64,000 nucleotides of DNA from Elusimicrobiota bacterium (GCA_028868375.1 JAGWUP010000003.1:219048-283047); one strand, 5' to 3'; shown: positions 16,141 through 24,226, numbered from the stretch's first letter. The notes: generated from the sequence alone by a model not told the origin. Program-made: numbers and translations.

Positions 16141-16935
16141 TTACTCGATCGGCGAGCACAGGAAGGTCTTGACCGGCCCCAGCATCGCCTCGCAGCGCTC
16201 CGGCTCGAAGACGCCGACGCAGACGCCGACCTGCAATTCTCCCAAATAGGAGTCCTGGCTTTTAAGCAGGGGATCGCGCGAGCAATTCGGGCGGGTCCTA
16301 TGCCAGAGATGGTTCATGACGTAATATTCCATGAAGCGCGGAGACGAAATCCTCTTGAGCGACTCGCGCCGCGCCAACGCGAACCGGTAGGCGCAATCGC
16401 GCCGCGCCGAAGCCGACAGCCAACCGCGCAAGGCTTGGCAGACGTCGCCGCTTCGGCGCGCCCATAAGGCGACCATCCTGCGGCAGAGGGCGTTTGCGTC
16501 CACGCCAGTAGCGGCCACGGCCCCGCACTGCTCGATGTCGCGGGGCCCGATCGTTCCGGCGGAGATGTCCCGCCAGAAGGAAACTCTCGCGAGGAGGGAA
16601 GCGCACTGCGCCTGGTATTGGGCGTAGTTGGATCCGAGCGCGGCCAGGTCCAGGCAAGGGCCATTGTCGCCTTGCACGAAGGCCGAGCATTGCGCGTGAC
16701 GGACGATCGACTCGTAGAGGCCCGCCTCCCGCGGAGCCCGCTTGGCCTGCCGCGCGGCTCGTATCCTCTGGCGCAGGGCGCCGATGTCGCGCGAGACGGA
16801 AAAATTCATGCAGGTCGGCAGGACACCCGGCGGCGGCGCGGCGGCTTGATCCTGCCCTAGAGCCGGCCGAGCGCCCAAGGCCAGCCCGAGGGCGAGAGCC
16901 GCGGCGGCATAACGCGCGTTCCGTGATCGTTTCAT
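16141..16935 (-). CDS. Exported Cys-rich protein of unknown function
   Basis: A 264-residue protein with a good N-terminal signal peptide (MKRSRNARYAAAALALG..., likely cleavage after ALG). The mature part has about twelve Cys at regular spacing (TCM, QCS, PCL, QCA, QCG, LCR, VCQ, DCA, NCS, VCV, RCE, LCS), an even number consistent with disulfides outside the cytoplasm. No family is recognised. The ATG overlaps the stop of the preceding radical-SAM gene (ATGA), and the A24-like peptidase follows 7 bases later. This linkage suggests an envelope partner, scaffold or immunity-like protein for the pathway product. Confidence 0.75.
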   Translation of the reverse strand: MKRSRNARYAAAALALGLALGARPALGQDQAAAPPPGVLPTCMNFSVSRDIGALRQRIRAARQAKRAPREAGLYESIVRHAQCSAFVQGDNGPCLDLAALGSNYAQYQAQCASLLARVSFWRDISAGTIGPRDIEQCGAVAATGVDANALCRRMVALWARRSGDVCQALRGWLSASARRDCAYRFALARRESLKRISSPRFMEYYVMNHLWHRTRPNCSRDPLLKSQDSYLGELQVGVCVGVFEPERCEAMLGPVKTFLCSPIE

Positions 16936-18059
16936 GTCTGGCACCTCGCTTGGATATGGTACATCTCGCGAAAGACGGGCTGCTCGCGCAACCTGTCGAG
17001 GATTCCGAGATAGAATCCGGCCATGGCGTCGTTGACGCGATCGAAGTCTTGCAGGGCCGGCCCGGCCTCCCGTCCTTGCCAGCGGCCGCGCAACATGACG
17101 CCCATCGGGCAGTAGAGATAGCCTCGCTTGGACTGCCCCCGCTCCTCGACCAAGCGGCGCGCCCGAGCGTAGTGCGCGGAGCGCTTGCGCCAAGACACGC
17201 CGGACTCTGGGTCGCCCACGACGCTTTCTTTGCGACGCGAGGCGGACAGGCTCATGGCCTTGTCGCAGCTATGAAAATTCCCGTCGCTGCCGAGCACCAG
17301 GTTGCGGCACTCCCCCCACCAGGGCGCGCGGCCGGCCTGATCCGGCTCCAAGCGCTCCAGCGCCATGCTCACGCCTTGCATGAGGAAGGCGGCGGGGACG
17401 GGCGCCTTAAAGAGCGCCGAGTAGTCGTCGGCCACGCGGCGCAGGCCGGCCTCCAAGGCCGCCAAACGGCCTTCCGGCCAGCCCTCGTAAAGCGCGGGAT
17501 AGAAGTCGATGCGGCGAAAGCCCTGGCCGTGGAGAAAGGCGACGTTGTCCGGCAGCGCCTCGACCGTCTCGCTCGTAAAGACCATGTTGACCCCGAGGTC
17601 CTCCAGGGGCAGGAGCCTGGCGCGCTCCATGATCCGCTCGAAGGAGGAGCGGCCGGTGCCGTCGGCGAAGACCCGATTACGGTCGTTGGTCTTCTGGCCG
17701 CCATCGAGGCTGAGGATGAGCCTCACGCGCCAGCGGCGCAGAAAAGCCGCCTTCTCCTCATCGAGCAGCAGCCCGTTGGTGAAGAGATTGATCGAGACCT
17801 CCCAGGCAGGATCGCGGCGCAGCAGCTCGACGGCCTGCTTGACGAGCGCCCAGCTCAGCAGCGGCTCGCCCCCCAGGAAGGTCGCGTTGCGCGACGGCCC
17901 GGGCGAGGCCTCGCGGAATCGCTCGATGGCGCGCCGCAGGCAGGGCCAGTCCAGCCAATGCGCCGGCCCGACGTTGACGGAAACGTAGCAATAGCCGCAC
18001 TGCAGCTGGCAGCGGTCGTTGAGATAGACCTGCAGGTGGTTTGGACCCTGCGTCAGCAC
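16932..18059 (-). CDS. Radical SAM/SPASM enzyme next to the precursor (HxsC position; 5 of 6)
   Basis: A 375-residue enzyme with CQLQCGYC (Cys17, 21, 24), FLGGEPLLSW, LFTNGLLLDE and LILSLDGGQKTNDRNR. The C-terminal part has Cys residues of SPASM type (WGECRNLVLGSDGNFHSCDKA, LYCPMG, ARCQT near the end). The GTG start lies inside the last codons of the His-rich precursor gene (7-base overlap), so precursor and enzyme are translated together. In Hxs systems a second maturase, HxsC, accompanies HxsB; this gene occupies that place, though I cannot confirm orthology from sequence alone. It probably acts on the precursor. Confidence 0.82.
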   Translation of the reverse strand: MLTQGPNHLQVYLNDRCQLQCGYCYVSVNVGPAHWLDWPCLRRAIERFREASPGPSRNATFLGGEPLLSWALVKQAVELLRRDPAWEVSINLFTNGLLLDEEKAAFLRRWRVRLILSLDGGQKTNDRNRVFADGTGRSSFERIMERARLLPLEDLGVNMVFTSETVEALPDNVAFLHGQGFRRIDFYPALYEGWPEGRLAALEAGLRRVADDYSALFKAPVPAAFLMQGVSMALERLEPDQAGRAPWWGECRNLVLGSDGNFHSCDKAMSLSASRRKESVVGDPESGVSWRKRSAHYARARRLVEERGQSKRGYLYCPMGVMLRGRWQGREAGPALQDFDRVNDAMAGFYLGILDRLREQPVFREMYHIQARCQT

Positions 18060-18475
18060 CAGCCCCCGCTTCCATGGTTGCTGTGATTGCCGTGATTGCC
18101 GTGGTTGCCGTGGTTGGCGTGGTAGTTCACGGCGGCCTGGTCGGCGTGCGCCGCGTCGCTGTGCCCGCCGCTGTCATGGTAGCTCGTGGCCCCGTCGTTA
18201 TGGAGATGGTGGACCACGAAATCGGAGTGGGGCGAGTCGTAGTGCGGGGTGTTGTAATGCTGCGCGCCGGCCGGCGTCAGGTCCGAGGCGCTGGCGATGA
18301 GCCCCAGGGCGATCGCCGTCTTGACGATGTTCTTCTTGATCATCTTGCCTTCCTCGCTGCTCAAGAAGACGGCGGCGTCCTTGCGGACCCGCTTGATCAG
18401 CTTGCGCTTGCCCAGCTTCTTGCCGGACTTGTCGGACTTGCCGGATTTGCCCTTGCGGTTTCCGCCCTCTGCCAT
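18053..18475 (-). CDS. His-rich HxsA-like precursor peptide
   Basis: A 140-residue protein with three zones: a Lys/Arg/Gly/Ser-rich N-terminus (1-30), a leader-like part with a hydrophobic segment (about 45-65; KKNIVKTAIALGLIASASD), and a His-rich C-terminal half with YDSPHSD-type units and a terminal run of N-H-G triplets (NHGNHGNHGNHSNHG) closing in GSGGWC. His-Xaa-Ser-like repeats behind a leader, beside HxsB and HxsD, fit an Hxs-type RiPP precursor. It has a strong GGGAGG ribosome site 6 bases before ATG, unlike most genes of the operon, as expected for a product needed in excess. The DNA repeat and Cys terminus are likely modification targets. Confidence 0.78.
   Translation of the reverse strand: MAEGGNRKGKSGKSDKSGKKLGKRKLIKRVRKDAAVFLSSEEGKMIKKNIVKTAIALGLIASASDLTPAGAQHYNTPHYDSPHSDFVVHHLHNDGATSYHDSGGHSDAAHADQAAVNYHANHGNHGNHGNHSNHGSGGWC
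18071..18115 (-). repeat. Coding 9-base tandem repeat (Asn-His-Gly units)
   Basis: Five consecutive 9-base units encode N-H-G or N-H-S in the C-terminus of the precursor. Units differ at wobble and Gly/Ser positions, so the peptide pattern is kept by selection rather than by very recent slippage alone. Confidence 0.8.
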
Positions 18476-18488
18476 CGCTTCCTCCCGC

Positions 18489-19964
18489 CTAGATTTTGCC
18501 GACGCAGCCCGGCGCCGTCGGCGCGTCCTCGGCCCCGATCCACGTCCGGAACACTTTCTCGCACTCCGGATCCTTCAGCTTCTCGAATAAATAGTCGAAG
18601 ACGTGCATGAAAATGTAGCAATAGGAATTGGTGGGCATCCGGCCCCAGATGCTGTTCTGGGTGGCCTGGTTGAGCACCGGGCAGATCCCGCAGTAGGGCT
18701 TGTAGACGCAGGTTTGGCAGAGCGGCTGCGACTCCATCGTCGAGGCGACGCAGCAGGCCTTGGTCGTCGGGTGGTCGACGATCTCGTTGTAGCCGTCCTT
18801 GGCCACGTCGCCCACGCGAAACATCCGGTCGCCCTCCGCGGCCAGCATCCTGCCCTCGTCGCAGGTGTAGATCTGGCCGTCGTAATCGTAGGAGACCTGC
18901 CCCAGGGTGGCGCCGCAGGGGGAGCGCAGGTCCACGTAGCCGGGATCCTGGTGCAGAAGGATCTTGCGCAGCAAGAGCGAGGCCGTGGACTCCTTGAAGC
19001 GGGCGCCGCGAAGATTGAGCTCCAGGATGTAATCGACCGCCTCGCGGTAGAAGGCGATGAACTCCTCGTCCCGATACCCGATGGTCTCCCAGCTGCGCCG
19101 GGCGAATCCCAGGTAGTGGAGGGGCCGCAGGAAGATCTCACGCAGGCCCAGCCTTGAATACTCGTCGACGATCGCGCGGGGATGGCTCAGGGAGCGCCGC
19201 GTCGTCGTCATCAGCGCACCGGTGGGCAAGCCCAAGGAGAGGATGCGCTCGATCCAATGGGCGACGCTGGCGTGGCCGTTGCCGCCGAGGTAGATCCGGT
19301 TGTGATCGTGGACCGCGGGCGGGCCGTCGAAAGAGGTGCACATGGCCACGCCCAGATCGGAGAGCTCCTTGAGCTTGTCCTCGTCGAGCAGGGTGAAGTT
19401 GGAGACCAGGGCCAGCTTCAGGTTGCGCCGCTGCTCCTGCGCCTTCTTCCGGGAATAGCGGGCGATGAAGCGCACGACCTCCCAGTTGAGCAGGGGCTCT
19501 CCGCCCTGGAACTCGATGGTGAGGTCCGGATTGGGGCTTTCGAAGATGAAATCGACGACGCGGCGCGCCGTCTTCTGGGTCATGTCGAACTCGCGCCGCT
19601 TCTCTCCGACGACGCTGGAATGGCAGTAGACGCACTTGAGGTTGCAGCGCAGGGTGACGACGACGATATGGAGGTTGGGGCCCCGCCAGAGATAGGAGTT
19701 GTGGCTGGCGAACTTCGAGGCCAGGTCCTTGAGGTCGAGGTGCTTGCGCAAGAAGCCCTTGCTCTTGAGCTCGCGCCAGAGGGGCTGGCCCTCGCTCAGG
19801 CGGCCCTCCACGAAGCGCCGCAATTCGTCGGGCCCCAAATGCAGGTAATAGCCCCAATCGTTGGTGAGGAGGAAACCCTTGCCCAAGGGCCGGACGTAGA
19901 AGTCGCCCAGGGTCTCAAGCGAGGTCTTGGTCGGCAGCGGCACGGCGGCCGGGGAGGCGCTCAT
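18489..19964 (-). CDS. hxsB: Radical SAM maturase HxsB (6 of 6)
   Basis: A 491-residue protein. Residues 1-95 form the family-specific N-terminal domain (YVRPLGKGFLLTNDWGYY, then GFLRKHLDL); the barrel follows with VVTLRCNLKCVYCHSS (Cys107, 111, 114), EFQGGEPLLNWE and TSFDGPPAVHDHNR, then ALMTTTRRSL, IFLRPLHYLGFA and GYVDLRSPCGA. The C-terminal SPASM region has CDEGRM and CQTCVYKPYCGICPV. This order is diagnostic of HxsB, the maturase of His-Xaa-Ser peptides. The extra Cys (TCDEGRM, where many relatives have SDEGRM) may add a cluster ligand. The ATG overlaps the hxsD stop, and the precursor gene follows after 13 bases. Confidence 0.9.
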   Translation of the reverse strand: MSASPAAVPLPTKTSLETLGDFYVRPLGKGFLLTNDWGYYLHLGPDELRRFVEGRLSEGQPLWRELKSKGFLRKHLDLKDLASKFASHNSYLWRGPNLHIVVVTLRCNLKCVYCHSSVVGEKRREFDMTQKTARRVVDFIFESPNPDLTIEFQGGEPLLNWEVVRFIARYSRKKAQEQRRNLKLALVSNFTLLDEDKLKELSDLGVAMCTSFDGPPAVHDHNRIYLGGNGHASVAHWIERILSLGLPTGALMTTTRRSLSHPRAIVDEYSRLGLREIFLRPLHYLGFARRSWETIGYRDEEFIAFYREAVDYILELNLRGARFKESTASLLLRKILLHQDPGYVDLRSPCGATLGQVSYDYDGQIYTCDEGRMLAAEGDRMFRVGDVAKDGYNEIVDHPTTKACCVASTMESQPLCQTCVYKPYCGICPVLNQATQNSIWGRMPTNSYCYIFMHVFDYLFEKLKDPECEKVFRTWIGAEDAPTAPGCVGKI

Positions 19965-20296
19965 CAGGCCCGCTGGCGCCTGGCCGCGAAAAGGGCCTGG
20001 GTGACGATGGCGTCCCTGACCTTCTTGTTGCGCTTGGCCACCATCCAGCGCAGGGTCTGGCTCAGCATCTCGTTGTGGAACTCCCCCGCCAGGGACTCCA
20101 AGCCCTCCGCTCCCAGCGGCCGCTTGCCGCGCAAAGTGACCAGCAGCCCGCCGCGGCTGGATTGGACGTAGGCGTAGCAGCGGTCCGTCATGACGAGGGC
20201 GGCTCCGTAAAGCGCTTCCTTGTGATAGGCCCTGCCGGAGAAGCGGAACGCGATCTCGTTTTTTTGAATGTCGGCCTTAAAATCCATGCTGGGCAT
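19964..20296 (-). CDS. hxsD: His-Xaa-Ser system protein HxsD
   Basis: A small 110-residue protein with the HxsD pattern: Y-x-x-E-A-L-Y-x-A-A-x-x-x-T-D-R-C-Y near the middle, a beta strand and turn (GLLVTLRGKRP), then GEFHNEMLSQTLRWMVAKRNKKVRDAIVTQALF at the end. HxsD accompanies HxsB and is thought to recognise or deliver the precursor; its exact role is not established. The ATG overlap with hxsB couples their translation. An 18-base gap separates it from the upstream unknown gene, one of the few gaps in the operon. Confidence 0.85.
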   Translation of the reverse strand: MPSMDFKADIQKNEIAFRFSGRAYHKEALYGAALVMTDRCYAYVQSSRGGLLVTLRGKRPLGAEGLESLAGEFHNEMLSQTLRWMVAKRNKKVRDAIVTQALFAARRQRA

Positions 20297-20314
20297 TCCG
20301 GGTGGTTTGGAATC

Positions 20315-20932
20315 CTACAATAGAATCTCCCCTCGGACAAGGCGCCGGGCGAGGGCGGCGCCGGCCCCCAAGGATTCGCCCGCCGGCGCGCAGTGCAGCC
20401 AGAGGCCGGCGGGGCCGATCGTGACCGCGCTCAGGCGGCGCCGGCGCCAGGCCGGCTCGACCGCGGGCAGGCCGAAGGACAAGGGCAGCCGGAGGAAATC
20501 GGCGAGCAGGACGCGCTCGGACCACTCGAAGGTCGTGCGGACCGCGGCGCCGTCCCCGGGCCAGGGCTCGCGCGCCCAGATCGAGCGCAGGGGCGAGAGC
20601 TGCTCCAAGTCGCAGACGAGGGGCCGCAGGCCGCCGTCCCGCCGCAAGGCCGCGGCATCGGGCAGCAGGCGGTAGCGGGCCGGGCTCCAGCGCCCCGCCT
20701 GGCGCAGGAGCTCGACGCGCCGCTCCCTCCGCCAGCGCCGCAGCGCCGCCGGCGCCTTTATCCCGCGCCGCCCGAGCTCCGCCAGCAGGGCCGCGGGGCT
20801 TGCCCGCAACGCCATAGAGATCGGCCTGCCCGACCGCCAGCCGATGACGACCTCCAATCCTCCGGGAGCCCCGCGATGAACGCTGGCCACGGGCTTACTT
20901 GCGCCCGGCTCGAGCAAAACCTCCGCGGTCAT
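20315..20932 (-). CDS. Unknown protein upstream of hxsD
   Basis: A 205-residue protein without a signal peptide or membrane segment and not matching a family I know. Its first 60 residues look like a strand-rich module (VEVVIGWRSGRPISMAL-type), followed by Arg-rich helices and a second strand-rich part (VTIGPAGLWLHCAPAGES). The ATG overlaps the upstream stop (ATGA). Its place directly before hxsD and hxsB suggests an accessory recognition or scaffold protein. Confidence 0.65.
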   Translation of the reverse strand: MTAEVLLEPGASKPVASVHRGAPGGLEVVIGWRSGRPISMALRASPAALLAELGRRGIKAPAALRRWRRERRVELLRQAGRWSPARYRLLPDAAALRRDGGLRPLVCDLEQLSPLRSIWAREPWPGDGAAVRTTFEWSERVLLADFLRLPLSFGLPAVEPAWRRRRLSAVTIGPAGLWLHCAPAGESLGAGAALARRLVRGEILL

Positions 20933-21426
20933 CCCGCCTCCTGCGCGGCAAGGAGGCGCGAGAGCCGCGACAAGACGGGCCGATCAAGCCTTCCCGTCCT
21001 CGTCCGGCGGTAAGCGGCCATGAAGCGGTCGTGCTCCAGGATCAGCCTTGCCCCGAGCGGATGGCCCAGATGGCGCAGCGTCATCGCCAGGTCCAGCCAA
21101 TCGTCAAGGTTGTCCGGAGCGAGAGCGATCGCGCGCAGGAAGGCGCGCTCCGCCTGGCGATAACTCCTGAGGCAATAGAAGACGTAGCCGGCCAGGGCCC
21201 ACAGCTCCTCGCTGTTGGGCTCCAGCGCCAGCCAGCGCGGCAGGCGCCGCGCCAGGGCGCGGCCCAGGGAGGGTCTCTCGAAAATCGAGCGCGCCAAGAG
21301 CTCGAAGAGCGCATCGGCCCGGGTCAAGCGGTCCTGCGGCCTGTTGACGCGCCTGCTCGGCATGGCGAAGCCGGCCAGCTCCTCGAACTGTCGCCGGTAG
21401 GGCGGCGCGGCTGTCGCCCTAGCCAC
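20929..21426 (-). CDS. Small TPR-like protein
   Basis: A 165-residue protein with one or two TPR-like hairpins (about residues 60-115: LALEPNSEELWALAGYVFYCLRSYRQAERAFLRAIALAPDNLDDW), flanked by Arg-rich segments. The GTG at 21426 was chosen because it overlaps the upstream stop by 8 bases; a longer in-frame ATG would lie deep inside the upstream gene. It probably mediates protein contacts, like the large TPR protein of the other arm. Confidence 0.65.
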   Translation of the reverse strand: MARATAAPPYRRQFEELAGFAMPSRRVNRPQDRLTRADALFELLARSIFERPSLGRALARRLPRWLALEPNSEELWALAGYVFYCLRSYRQAERAFLRAIALAPDNLDDWLDLAMTLRHLGHPLGARLILEHDRFMAAYRRTRTGRLDRPVLSRLSRLLAAQEAG

Positions 21427-22393
21427 GGCCGAACTCGATAATGAAAGGGAATCTAGGCGCCCAATCCTCCAGCGGCAGGCGCAGGCGCCGCAGCGTGACA
21501 GCCCCCCGGCCGATCTCAAGCCGGCGCCCCTTCAGGCGCACGCGGCTGCCCCGCCGCAGAGCCTCGAGCAGCGGGTCGGGGCCGCTCCAAGGCTGAAGGC
21601 GGAAGACGTCATTATACTCAAGCTCGTCCCCGCGCAAGCGCCCATCGAAACCCAGAAAATCGCGCTCATAGAGGACCAGGAACGGCCCTGACGCGGCCGC
21701 GTCGATCTCCTTGACCAGGGCCGGCTCCAGGCGGTTAAGGCGGGCGCGCAGTCCCCCCGCCGCGGAGATGGTGGCGCGGCAGCGATAGCTGCAGGGCATG
21801 TGGTAGATGTAGCTGTAGCAGGTGTCCTTGAGGAATGGATTGCAGAGCCGATGGGCATGGCCTTGCGTGTTCTTGAAGGCCTCGTAGAGGTAGCTGTAGC
21901 GCGACCAGTTGTTCTTGCGCGCGAAGAAGCGCACGCAGCAGTCGGGGTAGCCGAGCAGCTCGCCGTAGCGCAAGGTGTCCGTGTAGGGCGTGTGGATGAC
22001 GCGGCCCTTGACGATGAGGGGGTACCACATGCCGTGGCGCAAGAGCCGGGCGTGGCGCGAGACGTAGACGTGTATCTGCCCCTCGCGGCCGCCCAGGGGC
22101 GCGGCGTAGGCGACGGTGGAGGTCAGCCGATCCCTGCCCACGACGTCCCGCGGCACGTCCTCCAGGCGGACGTTGAGGAAGCGCACGTCGGGCAGGACCT
22201 TCAACCCGTAGCGCCGGCAGGCCCGCCTGAAGTCCTCCAGGCGCCCGGGCTCGACCCAGTCGTCGAGCAGGGGCTTTAAGTCCAAGGCGGCGGCCATGTA
22301 CTGCACCGCCATGATGCCGTGCCCGGAGGCCTGCTCGATCTCCCGGCAGAAGCGATAGGGCGCGCGCGCGGCCAGGCCCTCGCCCGCCGTCAT
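21419..22393 (-). CDS. DUF483-like protein with GYPxCC and PCSxxC motifs
   Basis: A 324-residue protein. The middle part has ELLGYPDCCVRFFARKNNW and, some 60 residues on, YIYHMPCSYRCRATI, a pair of Cys motifs shared with the upstream gene and reminiscent of DUF483 proteins (LGYPxCC plus PCSxxC), which may bind metal or an iron-sulfur cluster. The N-terminus has a beta-rich part (IHVYVSRHARLLRHG). The ATG overlaps the upstream stop (ATGA). It is the second gene of the operon and a diverged paralogue of the first; function unknown. Confidence 0.7.
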   Translation of the reverse strand: MTAGEGLAARAPYRFCREIEQASGHGIMAVQYMAAALDLKPLLDDWVEPGRLEDFRRACRRYGLKVLPDVRFLNVRLEDVPRDVVGRDRLTSTVAYAAPLGGREGQIHVYVSRHARLLRHGMWYPLIVKGRVIHTPYTDTLRYGELLGYPDCCVRFFARKNNWSRYSYLYEAFKNTQGHAHRLCNPFLKDTCYSYIYHMPCSYRCRATISAAGGLRARLNRLEPALVKEIDAAASGPFLVLYERDFLGFDGRLRGDELEYNDVFRLQPWSGPDPLLEALRRGSRVRLKGRRLEIGRGAVTLRRLRLPLEDWAPRFPFIIEFGRG

Positions 22394-23499
22394 AGGGGGT
22401 CGTAGCGCAGCGCGCGTGGGCGCTGGGCGCTGGTCACGGGCGCCACGCCCGAAAAAAGGCGGGAATCGATTTTGATGGAAAGTCCGTCGCAAGCCCAACG
22501 CATGGGCCGGGAAAGCAGCTCGAGAGTCCAGGCGGCCGCCGCGGCGTCGATGCCGCGGCCCACGGCCAGCCAGCGCGCCGCGGCTCGGCGCGTCGCCTCG
22601 CAGGAAAACGAGCAGGGCAGCCAGGAGACCAGCCTCGCCCCGAAATAGCGCAGCAGCACGTTGCACTCGGGATGCCCGGACACCCGGGCCAGTTCGCGGC
22701 CTCTCTCATCCCTGCCTAGACGCGCGCCGGCCGTCTCGGCCGCCGCCTCGTAGACCGGGTCTCCGATCAGCCGCTGCACGAACTGGCGCCGGAAGAAGTC
22801 CCGGCAGCAGGCGGGAAATCCAAGCAGCCGGCCAAGCTCCTCGTGTCCCGCAGCTCCCAGGCAAGCGGCGTAGAGGCGCCGGACCCGCTCGACGTCGCGC
22901 CTGCTGCGCGCCACGACCACGTGCGCCATGGCCTGCGGATCGTCGGCCCCGGCGCGCACGTGATGATCGGAAAAGCCCTCGAAGCGCTTGACGTAGAACA
23001 CGGTCTCGGCATGCAAGCCCTCGCTTCTGGCGCGCGCCAGGAAGGGATCATCGGGCCGGACGTTGCGAAACATGATCCGTCGGACGCCGGCGGCGACCGT
23101 GGCGTACTCGAGCGCCTCGAAGAAGCGCAGAAGAGACGGCAAGCGCCGGCTCCAAAGCTCTCCCTCCGTCGTCGATCGCCAGCGCAGGCCCGGCGCCCGA
23201 GCGGGCCTGACTCCCGCCGCGCGGTAGGCCAGGGCCAGGCAGTCCTTGACCCAGGCGCAGCGCGCGGGATCCCGGCGCAGCGCGGCGTTGAAATCCCCGA
23301 TCGCCTCCCAGGGGCGATCAAGCTGGAGCTGGGCCAAGCCGCGCCAGGCGTAGGCGGGAGCGTGGGCGGGAAAGCGCTCGAGGACGGCGGAGAATTCCCG
23401 AATCGAGCCGGCGCAGCGGCCCCGCCGCAAGCTGGAGACGCCGCGGCTCAGGGAAGGAACTAACGGGACTAAAGCAGACGGCGCTAGGGCTGCCGGCAC
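22390..23499 (-). CDS. TPR plus DUF483-like protein, first gene of the Hxs operon
   Basis: A 369-residue protein. Residues about 20-95 form a short TPR-type module (AYAWRGLAQLQLDRPWEAIGDFNAALRRDP). The rest is a paralogue of the next protein with RLLGFPACCRDFFRRQF and WLPCSFSCEATRRAA Cys motifs. The GTG start is 8 bases after a perfect TATAAT on the minus strand, making this the head of a 12.3-kb, fully overlapping operon. The DUF483-like Cys motifs suggest metal binding; its leading position suggests an early or regulatory step. Function unknown. Confidence 0.7.
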   Translation of the reverse strand: MPAALAPSALVPLVPSLSRGVSSLRRGRCAGSIREFSAVLERFPAHAPAYAWRGLAQLQLDRPWEAIGDFNAALRRDPARCAWVKDCLALAYRAAGVRPARAPGLRWRSTTEGELWSRRLPSLLRFFEALEYATVAAGVRRIMFRNVRPDDPFLARARSEGLHAETVFYVKRFEGFSDHHVRAGADDPQAMAHVVVARSRRDVERVRRLYAACLGAAGHEELGRLLGFPACCRDFFRRQFVQRLIGDPVYEAAAETAGARLGRDERGRELARVSGHPECNVLLRYFGARLVSWLPCSFSCEATRRAAARWLAVGRGIDAAAAAWTLELLSRPMRWACDGLSIKIDSRLFSGVAPVTSAQRPRALRYDPL

Positions 23500-23507
23500 G
23501 GGCCAGC

Positions 23508-23513
23508 ATTATA
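23508..23513 (-). promoter_or_regulatory. TATAAT box of the 14-gene Hxs operon
   Basis: On the minus strand a perfect TATAAT lies 8 bases upstream of the GTG at 23499. No convincing -35 box is seen at 17 bases. The box lies just outside the stop codon of the upstream gene. Confidence 0.5.
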
Positions 23514-23516
23514 CAA

Positions 23517-24194
23517 CTACTGCTGCAGGCAGCAGTACATGAAGCCGTTGAGGCCGCCGGGGCCGGCCTGGATCGAGTCCCCCGCCCAAATCCCGGTCGT
23601 GTAGGTGGCGTAGTAGCCCGAGGCGCAGTAGGAGCGGCCGCCGAAATACGTAAGCTGGTAGCAGCCCGCCCCGTTCGCCTCGGCGCTGCGCACGGCGCCG
23701 TTGCCCACGTCGAGCCGCGAGGAGGCGGACCAGGCGCCGACGGCCAAGCGCCCCCCCGTGAAACGCATCACCCCCGATCCGTCGTAGAAAATGGAGTCGG
23801 CCGTGTACTGGTAGACATGACCTCTGGGCCCATACCAGCTCGGCATGATGTACATCCAATCGTTGGGGCCGCCGTTGCCGTCGTTCTCGGTCATGTACAT
23901 ATAGTGGTAGCCGCCCGAGCTGTAGCCGTAGAGCAGGCCGCCCATGCCCCCGAAGCGGATGTTGCCGTTGACGTCGAGCATCTGCTGGGGGCTGCTCGTA
24001 TGGACGCCGACGTAGCCGCTGTCTCGCGCCAGCATGGTCTGTCCGGTCGTGATCATCTTGGTGTAGATGCCGGAGGGCGCGGGATAATAGGTCGTCAGCG
24101 TCACGCTCTCCGAGGCCAGGTCCTGCGCGCACAGGCAGCAGAGCAGCCCCACCAGCCCCGCCCGCAGCATGGACTTGCTCAGACGAATGTGCAC
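23517..24194 (-). CDS. Exported protein with YYPAPSG motif
   Basis: A 225-residue exported protein. The N-terminus is a signal peptide (VHIRLSKSMLRAGLVGLLCCLCAQDLASE), followed by TLTTYYPAPSGIYTKM, GYVGVHTSSPQQMLDVNG and several Gly/Tyr-rich strands. A Cys-rich end (YCASGYY, MYCCLQQ) closes it. The SSPQxMLDVNG block is like that of tail-fibre and pseudopilin-related surface proteins, so a surface or fibre role is likely but unproven. The GTG at 24194 is preferred over a longer frame that would cross its own promoter; ATG 24170 is an alternative. It precedes the Hxs operon in the same direction. Confidence 0.7.
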   Translation of the reverse strand: MHIRLSKSMLRAGLVGLLCCLCAQDLASESVTLTTYYPAPSGIYTKMITTGQTMLARDSGYVGVHTSSPQQMLDVNGNIRFGGMGGLLYGYSSGGYHYMYMTENDGNGGPNDWMYIMPSWYGPRGHVYQYTADSIFYDGSGVMRFTGGRLAVGAWSASSRLDVGNGAVRSAEANGAGCYQLTYFGGRSYCASGYYATYTTGIWAGDSIQAGPGGLNGFMYCCLQQ

Positions 24195-24226
24195 GTTGAT
24201 GTTTAAATCTGACACGGCTAATCTCG

